A DNA stretch of 64,000 bases from Carposina sasakii (GCA_014607495.2 CP053163.1:3328716-3392715), one strand, 5' to 3'. Positions 12,084 to 20,907 are shown, counted from the stretch's first letter. Program-made: numbers and translations. Notes: generated by a model from the sequence alone, not told the origin.

Positions 12084-12320
12084 TGCTCTATTTTGTTGAC
12101 GTCTTTAACTAAATCACGACAATCAATAAAGATTAATGTATGGTGTGTATAGGATTTGAACATAAGACATGATAGCGAGACATTCATCTTTATCATTAGT
12201 AGGGATTTATTAAGATTAATAAAATACTAAATTATATAACTTACCCAAATACTTTATTCACTAGACATATAGATTATGAGAAAATTATAAACAGAATTCC
12301 TTTTTTACAATTAAACTGTC

Positions 12321-12725
12321 TTAAAAACCTATACTATAACCACAAATTTTTTTAGAAATTTTGCTAACCAAACTCTCCGCACTGTCTATGATTTCGTCGT
12401 ACCCTTCGTCTGCAACATATTGTGCGTTTAAAAGTATATTTTCACTATCAATTTCTTGATCTTCATAATCATTTATGTTCATAATTTTTATTATTAAAAC
12501 TCTATTTGCCTTCGTTGATTTTCTGTTCATTACAAATGATGGTGGTGCTCCGGGAGTACTCGTTCTATGGACTTTATTCTGAATATTCAACTGTTTCTTA
12601 TGTTTGGGTAAAGTTTTTTTTATTTTAATTTTGTTAACTAAATCATTATTATGATCTTCTTCTAATCTCCATTAAGGAGATTGCGCGTTTTGTGAAAATA
12701 ATATCGGATCATCATACGACTCCAT
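12321..12725 (-). pseudogene. small gene of unknown function, interrupted by an in-frame stop
   Basis: The frame runs from an ATG at 12725 to a stop near 12321. It has a TAA at 12674-12672 after about 17 codons, then stays open for about 117 more. The downstream part is basic at first and then acidic (NDYEDQEIDSEN). The upstream ATG is preceded by a pyrimidine run and TTACAG, which looks like a splice acceptor, so the piece may be an exon. The same TAA is present in copy 2. I do not recognise the family. Either the gene died before amplification, or translation starts downstream or after splicing. Confidence 0.45.
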
Positions 12726-13049
12726 TTTCTGTAACAAAGAAATAATAATTTATACAAACTCATAGTATTATTATCATAAATAGGAAGGTGACAATTAAAA
12801 TAATAAATATTCTGAATGACACTTAATAATCAAACATCGTCTGCTTAGATACATAGCAAAACTATATTTTTAAAATATAGGTAAACTTACCAAATTGGTT
12901 AGATAAACAAATCATCGTAGAAGGTTCAAGTCACCCAACTAACTGTTACTAGTGTTTTATAATTGTTTCGCTATATGCTAAGCGTACGACTAATAGAAAA
13001 TCCTATCGATCTGTTGTTTACATAGATATTTACATACATACATACATAT

Positions 13050-13215
13050 GTGCATATATATGTGCATATAGTCACACCCATTATCCTTCAAAGAGATTGG
13101 TTAGAAGGGTGTAAATTACATACCCACTTTTCACCAGTTAACCTATTAAGTCCCACGTGGTAAGGAGTGAGCCTACCGCCCCTAGAGACTTACTTATTCC
13201 AAACGTGAATGTAAT
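13050..13215 (+). repeat. host SINE-like repeat in Polinton copy 1; outer 70 bp form an inverted pair
   Basis: Contains GGTGTAAATTACATACCCAC and CCCACGTGGTAAGG, phrases of a common lepidopteran repeat. Positions 13146-13215 are the inverse of 15918-15988 with only a few mismatches, so the two bound a ~2.84-kb block. Confidence 0.65.
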
Positions 13216-13300
13216 AAAATGATCCACAGAAACCAACTGAAATGGATGTTAACTATGACTTACATTTTCGGGGTGAATTTTCTTGCGATTAGATGAACAA

Positions 13301-13540
13301 GGCTTCCAAGTCTTGTTTTGGCTATGAGCGGGTCACAACTATGAGTGCGGCTAGATGATCACGGCTTCTTGGTGAGGAGCAAGATCTCGACTTGTAACCG
13401 CGTTACGAGGAGTGCTGCTAGGCTTCGAAGTCTTGTCTTGGCTATGAGCGGGTCCCGGTTAGAAGTGCAGATAGATGTTCACGGCTTGGTCAGGCGCAGG
13501 ATCTCGGCTAGAAGTGCAGCTATACTTGAGTCTATTGAAT
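13301..13540 (+). repeat. two ~120-bp tandem units
   Basis: Units begin GGCTTCCAAGTCTTG at 13301 and GGCTTCGAAGTCTTG at 13421, sharing TTGGCTATGAGCGGGTC and the AGATG-TCACGGCTT words. They are GC-richer than the surroundings. No gene product was recognised. Confidence 0.65.
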
Positions 13541-13633
13541 GAAGTCCTTTGGATGAGTCCGGGTTGTTTGTGACGGTTTACCATTTTAAACCGGCCTTTT
13601 AATGTCGAATTTTACAAAGATAAAGATGTTGAT

Positions 13634-14070
13634 TAAAAAATGCAATAAACTTGTAATTATTAGGAAAACACCTGCATTAATAAATTTGTCACGAATTTTA
13701 CCTTAGTTTGGCGAAAATAATATTGACAAAATCAAATATACTGCTAAAAAGTGCAAGCTAGAGGCATTTTCTACACATAAATTGAATAGCCAAACGCAAA
13801 TGCTAATTTGTGAAACAAAAACAGTAATGAGGTTGTGCAAAAAGTGCAAGCTAAATATAATTATTCAATGAAATCGAGGTAATCAAATGCTTATTTAAAT
13901 TTGTTCAAATTTTATTCTAGTTTGCCTAAAATATTTACCTAATTAATATTACCGCTAAAAAAGTGCAAGCTAGATACATTCAGTGTACCCATATTGAATT
14001 ACCAAATGCAATGATAAATTGGTAATATAAAAGTGATTCAATATAATACTCATTCAAAAAATGCAAGCTA
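13634..14070 (+). repeat. dispersed array of AAAAAGTGCAAGCTA words
   Basis: The word or a close variant occurs at about 13746, 13839, 13958 and 14056, with a decayed one near 13634. Spacing is 90-120 bp, and the segments between (TTTGTAATTATT, TTTGCC-AAAATAT) are also weakly alike. It looks like a degenerate tandem repeat, possibly a protein-binding or origin-like array; function unknown. Confidence 0.55.
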
Positions 14071-14554
14071 AATGTGATTATTACTTTGAAGGTAAAAAAA
14101 TATCCGCATTAACAAATTTGTAATTATGTAGTTTTAAAGCAAATGGTAGTAAGTACAAACGATTTTAATGAAACATAATTCGTTTGAATAATTAATTATT
14201 CGAATTTAGGAATTGTATAAAACACGAACATTTCGAAACATGCTTCACTCGTTCCAGTCCTTGTTTAAAAGTACAAGTAGAAGCGCTCTGAACCTGAAGC
14301 AAGTCATCACCGCCATAGAAGCCGAAGTTGGGATTTTGTTCACCGTCTCTGGACTTGAGCTGTCACCACCACACCACGACTCTGGAATAGAAGCCGAAGC
14401 TGGGATTTTGCTGACCGTCTCTGTGCTTTGTCACTCTGCTCTTCGTTAAATCATTTTCGGTATGTATCAGTTAAAACAATTTTACTGTTCTTGTTCTGTG
14501 TTTGTGCATACACTTGCGCACTATAATTATATCTTGCGCAGTCGGCTAATCTTA

Positions 14555-14683
14555 GTTGAGATGGCCACCATGATCGAAAAGATCCCTACAGTCACGTTTA
14601 GCGTAGCAGGGTCAGATATATAAGGTCGGTGACAAGTTGTTAGCTTCATCGCTTGAGAGAACACTCTATAGTTCCTTATAAGG
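14555..14683 (+). repeat. repeat C fragment inside Polinton copy 1
   Basis: The words AGTCACGTTTAGCGTAGCAG and GGTGACAAGTTGTTAGC match the host repeat C seen at 24610-24855, 49746-49950 and elsewhere. Captured host DNA, shared with copy 2. Confidence 0.65.
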
Positions 14684-14764
14684 ATGGTGCGTATTTGCGC
14701 GCCTTGGTTTTAAAACCAGATTTTTACTTAGAAGTACGTAAACCACTTTATACTTATGGGTTGA

Positions 14765-14814
14765 CACTTTTTTCTGTAGTCCACGCGGGCGGAGTTGAGG
14801 TGTCCGCTAGTATT
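14765..14814 (+). mobile_element. decayed Helitron-like 3' end inside copy 1
   Basis: TTTCTGTAGTCCACGCGGGC and GTGTCCGCTAG match the Helitron terminus with the central part altered. Only the 3' end is evident. Confidence 0.5.
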
Positions 14815-15566
14815 ATATAACATAGATATCATAAGCTAATGAAGAAACCTAGCAATTTACGTTGTTGAGATCTATAGTTATATGGATTTATAGTAACATT
14901 GCTAATACAATTGAGTAGGAACCTAAACTGAAATGTTAACTTTTAAAGTAGTTATTATTAACTAAACAACTAGTCTAAAAGAGTTTTAGACTACTTTTTC
15001 TCGTAACCACTGTTGGATGTAGAATTATTTCTGTGATGTAGGTGGTGTTCCAACAGTATGAACACACATAAAATAGTACAACAATCATAACCATTTTATA
15101 TTTTATTACAGAAAAGACCCGTATCCAGTTTCACAGGAGCATCAAAATAGAGCTGATCTGCGGCGGCGATCGACTAGGCTGATTATCAAATATATTATTA
15201 TTATGTAAGTGTACATATTTTTCTACACATCATCACCCAATATACTCGTACTGTTACAAAGCAACCTTATATTGTGTGAACACCATTATTGTTAGGCTTT
15301 GTTTGACTGTATCAATTTTCAGCTAATAACTTATGCTGTATTTGTCAACGCGACATCGTTCAAAATGGTCTATGATAAGAACTATCTAAGGTTTCTTTAT
15401 TTGCGTATTGTATTCCTTCCTTAAATTCCTAGGGTAACCATGAACTCTAAAATAGGATTTTTAGTAGAAGCGAGATGTAATTATGCATGCCTACTAAGTA
15501 TGCATTAAGACAGTTTTTTCTAATAAAATAGATTGATAGAAGATAAAATGATAAAATCTCAATAAC

Positions 15567-15745
15567 CTACTAATATTATAAATGTAAGGTTGATAGAATG
15601 TAAAGATGATTAGATGTTTGTTACTTTTTCAACGAAAAATCCAGTGAACGTATTTTGATGATAATTAGCAGTTTTATAGCTTAAAATTACATCTGAACAC
15701 ATAGACTATTGAGTTCACGTTGACGAAGTCGCGTGCGGCTGCTAG
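15567..15745 (+). mobile_element. short Helitron-like element inside copy 1
   Basis: It starts CCTACTAATATTATAAATG and ends GACGAAGTCGCGTGCGGC then TGCTAG. No ORF. The same element is in copy 2. Confidence 0.6.
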
Positions 15746-15917
15746 TAATAAAACTATGAGTAGATATGTCGCGTAGGTACCTATGAATCACCTTATTCAT
15801 AGTATACCTATACGCATCTTACATAATCTTGTTGTAACATGATCAGAAATGAAATATAGGTCAGTGTTACGCGTTGTTCATGTGGATATAATTTGATGAC
15901 CAAAGCAATATTACTAG

Positions 15918-15988
15918 ATTACATTCACGTTTGGAATAAGTAAGTCTCTAGGTGGCGGTAGGCTCACCCCTTACCACGTGGGACTTAA
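15918..15988 (-). repeat. right arm of the 70-bp inverted repeat, copy 1
   Basis: ATTACATTCACGTTTGGAAT through CCACGTGGGACTTAA is the complement of 13146-13215. Either two insertions of one SINE-like repeat in opposite directions or terminal repeats of a composite insertion. Confidence 0.75.
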
Positions 15989-16261
15989 AATCTTTATTGA
16001 TAGTCGTGATTTAGTTAAAGACGCCAACAAAATAGAGCGTTATTAACGCGGTACGGTGTAAGCGATTTATTCATACCGTTCATCCGTTCATAACGCTGTG
16101 TTAGAGCATCGCGTATCGTTCTGTTTGACAGGATAGGTATAGCCTAGTTCAATACAACACAGCGCGGTTGGAATGCTTTAACGCTCTAACGCACGTTAAT
16201 TACGTCTTCTGTTTGCTGCGGGCTTAAATCAAACACATAGATAACTCAATTATATATAATA
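15989..16261. other. non-coding 3' region of the Polinton gene array, copy 1
   Basis: No ORF. The first ~55 bp are the source of the inverted piece at 12085-12138. It contains AGCGTTATTAACGC and scattered ACGCTCTAAC-like words that make a loose inverted pattern. Confidence 0.5.
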
Positions 16262-16267
16262 TTTATT
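16262..16267 (-). terminator. poly(A) signal after the minus-strand array, copy 1
   Basis: AATAAA on the minus strand, about 10 bp beyond the stop codon of the last gene (16277). It is well placed to end a polycistronic minus-strand transcript. Confidence 0.5.
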
Positions 16268-16276
16268 TTTCATTAC

Positions 16277-16771
16277 TTAATCGAATTCGAGGATATTTTT
16301 ATTTTCGATGTACCATTTTTTAATACAAAGTACATTTTTTAAAGCACAGTGCTTTGTGTGAAAAATACAATTAAAATCATAATCTTTACAATATTGGTTA
16401 CATAATTGTAATAAATTACTACACCCCTTTTCTCCAACATCTTGTGGGTTACAATTTGGTGTCAATTCCGTCAACCACTTTATTTTTTCCCCACCTTTCA
16501 TTAAAACTGTTTTATGCTGTAAGTATGGTGAGATAATACGTTTAAATTCTCTATAATCAATGTGTCCCTCACTCCAATAAATGCCACGATTTCTTTCTAA
16601 CCATTTCACTTGCTTTTTTTCTTGTGAAGATAAGTAGTTAAACGAATACGGCGGTTTAATTAAAAATGTTTGTGTATAACACGGAGTAGCTATCGCCATC
16701 TCTTTTATGATAAATTTATTGTTTAAATCTTTAAATCCTTGGATATCAACTATTATTATATCAGGAGTCAT
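16277..16771 (-). CDS. 164-aa protein, possible RNase H-like/DEDD nuclease fold
   Basis: Last gene of the array. Its ATG overlaps the capsid stop by four bases (ATGA). The N-terminus, DIIIVDIQGFKDLNNKF, looks like the first strand of an RNase H-like or DnaQ exonuclease domain, but the usual Asp-x-Glu is Asp-Ile-Gln. Other landmarks are KPPYSFNYL (residues about 39-47), the WLERNRGIYW stretch, LMKGGEKIKWL and a C-terminal half with paired Cys and His residues (C..H.KHCALKNVLCIKKW). I have seen this protein type in many arthropod genomes next to Polinton-like genes. Its biochemical role is not established to my knowledge, and catalytic activity is inference. Copy 2 (31234-31728) is identical. 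Confidence 0.8.
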   Translation of the reverse strand: MTPDIIIVDIQGFKDLNNKFIIKEMAIATPCYTQTFLIKPPYSFNYLSSQEKKQVKWLERNRGIYWSEGHIDYREFKRIISPYLQHKTVLMKGGEKIKWLTELTPNCNPQDVGEKGCSNLLQLCNQYCKDYDFNCIFHTKHCALKNVLCIKKWYIENKNILEFD

Positions 16772-17982
16772 GATATTTTCTTGACTAGACTGCTCAATGG
16801 TTTATACTCGACTATGCAATCATTAAGGATAAGACAGTAAGCTGAAGTATTATCGGGTAAATCAGTATCACTCTCTATTTCTACTCTTACGTCCACTACA
16901 GCTCCCGTCTTCAAGTTATCTACTTGTCTAGAACAATCGATAACAAACAACGAAGCAATATCCTTAAATTGTTTGAGGTTAAGTAAAGGTTCCATGCGAC
17001 GTCCGAAGTAGGACTGTTGAAATTTAACATATTGCTCGTATAATAAACCAACATTATCTTTAGAAAAACTTACATTAAGGTTTTCATATGGAAAATAAGT
17101 CGAATTAAGATAAACCTTAACCTCTCGTAAATTACAATGATCAAAACGAGACATATCTGCACTCGCATTATTTTTCCTGTTAGTTTGCAAACCTATTATG
17201 ACATATCTAGGTTTTTCGATTTGAGTTGAAGTTTTAAGAGACCACGTATGTTTTGTGGTTTTTGGTAATAAAGGATATTCGTATAGATCCCAATTTCTGA
17301 ACACTAATTGTATGGATCTGTCTTTGTCTAAAACTTTTAACAAATTAAGTTTTTCCCTATCAGATACCTTAACATGTGGAACACGCCAGATAATTTTGGT
17401 GATTTCGATATCGTCTAATACTTCACCTGTGCTCAGTTTCACAGCGTTCAGGTTAGTATTACTTCTCAACAAGATTAATTCATGTTTGCAGTTTATTATA
17501 ACTTTTTTGTAATCTTCAGCGAATCCGAGAATATAAGAGAGGGGTATAGAAGCAGAAAAATAACCAGAATTTACATTTTTCGTACCATCAATATCCCATC
17601 CCCAAGCTTTAGACATTCTTGACTCGTTTTCATTCATAGAAAGTAATGATTTCATAGTAGTAGTGATACCTGCGTTCTTTATTTTATCAATTTCTATACC
17701 ATTTAGCTCATACCGAATTTCTTGAAAGAAGTAAAGCAAAGGATTATTTGTAAAATGAACACTCGTAGCTACGTCTTTGCTATCTTTTTTGTTTACGATA
17801 ACTTTGCCTTCCAAATATAATGTACTCGCTGATGGTAATATGTATAAATCTTGTTGATTAATAGGTATGCGAATCTCATCGTTCCTGTTGAAACTAGTTA
17901 TATATGGTTTATAAGAATGAAATTCGATGCTGTCCACTGTATTATCATAGACTGGGGTCGACAATATATCCAACATGTTCAT
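16768..17982 (-). CDS. major capsid protein (double jelly-roll type)
   Basis: 404 aa. The N-terminus has DILSTPVYDN and the HSYKPYITSFNRNDEIRIPI block, followed by LYILPSASTLYLEGK, the first-barrel strands, and IPLSYILGF near residues 147-154, all typical of Polinton/adintovirus hexon-like proteins. Three such subunits form each pseudo-hexameric capsomer in the family. It starts at an ATG embedded in the stop of the upstream micro-ORF (ATGA) and ends overlapping the 164-aa gene, which suggests coupled translation. No frameshift or internal stop. Residues 203-268 also exist as a broken inverted copy at 11883-12083. Copy 2 at 31725-32939 has the same protein. Confidence 0.9.
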   Translation of the reverse strand: MNMLDILSTPVYDNTVDSIEFHSYKPYITSFNRNDEIRIPINQQDLYILPSASTLYLEGKVIVNKKDSKDVATSVHFTNNPLLYFFQEIRYELNGIEIDKIKNAGITTTMKSLLSMNENESRMSKAWGWDIDGTKNVNSGYFSASIPLSYILGFAEDYKKVIINCKHELILLRSNTNLNAVKLSTGEVLDDIEITKIIWRVPHVKVSDREKLNLLKVLDKDRSIQLVFRNWDLYEYPLLPKTTKHTWSLKTSTQIEKPRYVIIGLQTNRKNNASADMSRFDHCNLREVKVYLNSTYFPYENLNVSFSKDNVGLLYEQYVKFQQSYFGRRMEPLLNLKQFKDIASLFVIDCSRQVDNLKTGAVVDVRVEIESDTDLPDNTSAYCLILNDCIVEYKPLSSLVKKIS

Positions 17983-18122
17983 TTTATCAATCCGATTTGT
18001 TTGAGAAAGTTTATGTTTTCCTGAGTAAGTTGAATTTTAGGTTTAGGTGTTCCTTTTGAGATAGCTTGATGTGAACTGAACTTTTTACTTTTTGAACTTA
18101 CATATTTATTATAGACTATCAT
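17979..18122 (-). CDS. 47-codon micro-ORF between penton and capsid genes
   Basis: It runs from an ATG at 18122-18120 to a TGA at 17981-17979. The ATG overlaps the stop of the penton-like gene as ATGA, and its own stop overlaps the capsid ATG as ATGA. The product is basic and serine/lysine-rich at the start, with KGTPKPKIQLT in the middle and a C-terminal NFLKQIGLIK helix-like segment. There is no membrane span. Exact chaining on both sides and perfect conservation in copy 2 (32936-33079) argue that it is translated. Function unknown; a small virion cement or scaffold peptide is a guess. Confidence 0.7.
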   Translation of the reverse strand: MIVYNKYVSSKSKKFSSHQAISKGTPKPKIQLTQENINFLKQIGLIK

Positions 18123-18790
18123 TTTTTCTTGAGATGTAAATAAAGTTGTACTTCCTCACCCCTTAAATTAACTAAATTATTGTTTATATCCAACAACCTG
18201 ATATTAACACTATTAATGTTGTTTTGATTGATTGGAAAATAAATAATATTTTTTGGAACTTCTATGATTCTATATCCAGGTGGCACGTTTGGAGCGAACT
18301 CATAAATAATATGACTAGGTTCTCCGTTAATGAATGATCCGCTTACTATATCACATTCAACCCGTACCACTGTCGTTGATAAAATGTTTACAGGAAGATG
18401 TGACACATGTATTATATTAGCTTTGAGAGACTGTTTGTCAAAACCCAACAATGATCCAAGTGAATTATTTTTCTCAAAATGAACATCCTTAGTGCAAAAT
18501 ATAGATGTTTTCAATGTATTATTGTTACAATTTAAATGAAAAGATACATCTTTAATATTACTTTTTATGTAATCATTAATATCTTGAAGTTCGTACACTC
18601 CTTCTGGAATTTCAATTAATTTATTTTTGTCATAATAAAATTTATTATTTCTACTGTCAATATTTGGAATAGAATTAAACGTAGACAAGTACACTAGAGC
18701 ACATTCATATTCACCATCAAGTTGAAGAGTGGGTGAATAAAACGTGGATAAGACAGATGAGTTTCCAGTTATGGATAGAGTAAAGGTCAT
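18119..18790 (-). CDS. minor capsid (penton-like, single jelly-roll) protein
   Basis: 223 aa. It begins with TFTLSITGNSSVLSTFYSPT, followed by LDGEYECALVYLSTFNSIPN, the N-terminal pattern of the penton/minor capsid proteins of Polintons. A run of beta-strand-like segments follows, with GSLLGF at about residues 112-117 and PPGYRIIEVP at about 168-177. In this virus group the protein forms pentamers at capsid vertices. It lies between protease and micro-ORF/capsid genes, in the structural module. Its stop overlaps the micro-ORF start. Open in both copies (copy 2 at 33076-33747). Confidence 0.82.
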   Translation of the reverse strand: MTFTLSITGNSSVLSTFYSPTLQLDGEYECALVYLSTFNSIPNIDSRNNKFYYDKNKLIEIPEGVYELQDINDYIKSNIKDVSFHLNCNNNTLKTSIFCTKDVHFEKNNSLGSLLGFDKQSLKANIIHVSHLPVNILSTTVVRVECDIVSGSFINGEPSHIIYEFAPNVPPGYRIIEVPKNIIYFPINQNNINSVNIRLLDINNNLVNLRGEEVQLYLHLKKK

Positions 18791-18824
18791 TGTGAAAATG
18801 ATAAATAAAATAACGAAGATTAAC

Positions 18825-19217
18825 TTATATAGACGTTTGCTGTTTATTCCAAAATCTTTCTAGAAATTTTATACATAAATGTCCACAGTTAACTTCATTA
18901 AAGTTTTGATATCTATTATAATTATATAAAATATTGTTATTCTCGAGATACTGAACTAGTTCTGTTGGTGGTTTCAGATTACCAAAACTATCGAAATATT
19001 CACAATAATTATTAACTTTGACGTAAGCTACCCAATGAGTACCATTATTAACTTGATTATCTAAATTGACAATTCCGCATTCGTTGCGTTTTACTTTTGG
19101 TGGTAACTGATCTTTCATGAACACTCCGCGAAAATAGGGAATATTTTTTGTATACTTCAGAATATCTATATTACTCAAAGCACGCTTGGGTAGCCTCGTG
19201 ATTAGTTTTTTGAACAA
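18825..19217 (-). CDS. adenain-like cysteine protease (virion maturation protease)
   Basis: 130 aa, short but with all expected active-site landmarks: His61 in GTHWVAY, Asp76 in YFDSFG, Gln104 and the nucleophile Cys111 in NCGHLC. This His-Asp-Gln-Cys arrangement is that of adenovirus protease and its Polinton relatives, which cleave capsid precursors during particle maturation. The gene overlaps the end of the PLA2 gene by 16 bp. Copy 2 (33782-34174) differs only by a synonymous change at the proline codon of IPYFRG. Confidence 0.92.
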   Translation of the reverse strand: MFKKLITRLPKRALSNIDILKYTKNIPYFRGVFMKDQLPPKVKRNECGIVNLDNQVNNGTHWVAYVKVNNYCEYFDSFGNLKPPTELVQYLENNNILYNYNRYQNFNEVNCGHLCIKFLERFWNKQQTSI

Positions 19218-19912
19218 TTTACAAATAATCCGCTTCCTTTTTTGTACGGTTTGATGTATAAACCTTTGCCTATTGATATTGTTTCCTTTCGTTGCGATTC
19301 AGGTCCCTGGCGATTTTGTCGAATATCGTTGATGGTACGAGCTAACGTTGCTGCTCCTCCTGCCAAACTTCCTAAAGCTGATAATCCCGCAAATATCGGT
19401 ATTAGAGGAAGAATTCCTCCTGTTTTGGGTAAAGGAATGATTCGTGGTACTCGGATTTTATGTTTATTAGAGTAAAGTTTCTTAGCAGCTAAATATGCAT
19501 ACTTTATAGCTGTGTTTGTATTTTTAGGTTTCTTTTTTCGAATTTGAGATCGTATATTTGATACTAATTCTTTAAATGACTTAACACCCGCTCCCCTCTT
19601 TAATTTCGTTTTCATTACTTTACTCACTAACCATGATGCAAGTTTTTCCCCTTTACCTGCATCTTTCGATTTTAAGCGTTGTTTAGCCATATTAAGCAGT
19701 ACTAAGTCTGCTTTATGTCTCACGGGTAAATCTGGATTATTATATGCAATATCGTGTTGCTTACAAGCCTCATCTAACGCGTTAATTCCTTTATCTCCGC
19801 GCAATAAGCGTTCTTGTAATCTGGTTCCTGGTCCACAATAGTTGTATCCAGGTAAATGTGCTTCAAATGGTAGATTATTTATGATTGTGTTAACAAGTCC
19901 TCCACCACGCAT
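19202..19912 (-). CDS. phospholipase A2-domain virion protein with pVI-like hydrophobic segment
   Basis: 236 aa. The N-terminal domain has the calcium-loop motif YCGPGT (residues 25-30) and the catalytic pair His53-Asp54 in DEACKQHDIAY, the same layout as the PLA2 domain of parvovirus VP1. A lysine-rich middle (about 95-160) follows, then a glycine/alanine-rich hydrophobic stretch (IPIFAGLSALGSLAGGAA, about 171-188) and a C-terminal GKGLYIKPYKKGSG tail. Family knowledge suggests a virion protein that acts on the endosomal membrane during entry; that is not shown here. Copy 2 (34159-34869) differs by one synonymous Arg codon. Confidence 0.88.
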   Translation of the reverse strand: MRGGGLVNTIINNLPFEAHLPGYNYCGPGTRLQERLLRGDKGINALDEACKQHDIAYNNPDLPVRHKADLVLLNMAKQRLKSKDAGKGEKLASWLVSKVMKTKLKRGAGVKSFKELVSNIRSQIRKKKPKNTNTAIKYAYLAAKKLYSNKHKIRVPRIIPLPKTGGILPLIPIFAGLSALGSLAGGAATLARTINDIRQNRQGPESQRKETISIGKGLYIKPYKKGSGLFVNCSKN

Positions 19913-19968
19913 TGTCTAATAACTAATGTTAGAACATTTAATTATACGCTAAATATATACCGGATTTA

Positions 19969-20907
19969 TTAATTTACTATAGCATTTTTATCAATCCAGC
20001 TATTACTATCATTGCTTAGACCAAGCCACTTCACAAATAATTTATTACCTTTCTTTTTAATAACTCTCTCTATTAAATAAATATTATAATATTTAGTTTT
20101 TTGAAGTTCTTGTTCATAAAAAGCACCTAATATAGGTTGCTTTTGTTGGTCTTCTATTAAATAAGTTATAGGGCAGGTATTATTAACTTTTTTGATTGTA
20201 AATATTTCCGTTGACCAGTTTGGTGTGTACCCCTTTTCAAAACATTTTTTATATTTACTAATACGAACATAATCACCAACATCAAACTTATTTTTGAAAT
20301 TATTCTTCTTGTTTTTATTTTGAGATTTTATAATATTTTTCATTACTAGTACCGTGTTGGAAATATCGACATCTGTTGGTTTGAAGTTGGTGGTGCTATG
20401 TTTTGTGTTATTATATGTATACATTACATCATTCAGCTGCTTACCTACCCATTTATAATTTCCATTTAGACTAAATTTTTTAAATAAGTTATTTTTTAAT
20501 GTTTTAATAAATCGTTCAACTATAGACGCCTTTTTAGTCGAATAAGTTGAATAATGTTTAATATTTACAGACAATAGCAACCTTCTAAAAACATCATTAT
20601 AGAACTCTGTTCCCTTATCAGTTTGTAGATAATTAGGATGACGATGATATTTTTGTAATATGCTTGCGAAGGCATTTGAGATTTCGGTTTTAGTTTTTGA
20701 TTTTACCGGTACTGCCCAAGCAAATTTCGAGAAACAATCGATCACAACTAAAATATAATTAAATCCTGAGTTAAACTTTTTTAAATCTTGGAAATCAATC
20801 AAATCAGCTTGCCATAAGTCATCAATTCCTTTCAACATAACAGACCTTCGAATGAAATTCTTTCGCACAGCTTTATGAATTTCATTTACAACTTGTTGTT
20901 TTATCAT
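19969..20907 (-). CDS. DDE integrase with C-terminal chromodomain
   Basis: 312 aa. The catalytic core has Asp35 in WQADLIDF, Asp97 in LQTDKGTEF and Glu131 in KASIVERF, a retrovirus-type DDE triad with about 33 residues between the last two. The C-terminal ~40 residues (YLIERVIKKKGNKLFVKWLG...SWIDKN) form a chromodomain, as in many Polinton integrases, and may steer insertion to certain chromatin. No N-terminal HHCC zinc finger is visible. It inserts the linear element and makes the 6-bp target duplication. The ATG overlaps the stop of the 125-aa gene by one base (TAATG). Intact in both copies (copy 2 at 34926-35864). Confidence 0.95.
   Translation of the reverse strand: MIKQQVVNEIHKAVRKNFIRRSVMLKGIDDLWQADLIDFQDLKKFNSGFNYILVVIDCFSKFAWAVPVKSKTKTEISNAFASILQKYHRHPNYLQTDKGTEFYNDVFRRLLLSVNIKHYSTYSTKKASIVERFIKTLKNNLFKKFSLNGNYKWVGKQLNDVMYTYNNTKHSTTNFKPTDVDISNTVLVMKNIIKSQNKNKKNNFKNKFDVGDYVRISKYKKCFEKGYTPNWSTEIFTIKKVNNTCPITYLIEDQQKQPILGAFYEQELQKTKYYNIYLIERVIKKKGNKLFVKWLGLSNDSNSWIDKNAIVN

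Larger units (their letters stand above)
13216..15917. other. ORF-poor block at the expected replication-gene location, copy 1
   Basis: About 2.7 kb with no ORF above 80 codons on either strand. It holds a 120-bp tandem pair, an array around the word AAAAAGTGCAAGCTA, a fragment of repeat C (14555-14683) and two Helitron-like pieces. A 14213-14449 frame is made of two copies of one short segment (ATAGAAGCCGAAG...) and is probably not a gene. GTATGT at 14460 and TTACAG ending near 15112 could be splice sites of a non-coding transcript. Confidence 0.6.

Noticed and set aside
13345..13542. 65-aa plus-strand ORF
   Set aside because: Falls entirely within the 120-bp tandem pair.
14213..14449. 78-aa plus-strand ORF in the ORF-poor block
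   Set aside because: Made of two copies of one short DNA segment; no motif or codon signal.
17255..17512. 85-aa plus-strand ORF inside the capsid gene
   Set aside because: Shadow on the opposite strand of a well-supported gene.
19242..19475. 77-aa plus-strand ORF inside the PLA2 gene
   Set aside because: Antisense shadow; disappears in copy 2 with one silent change on the coding strand.
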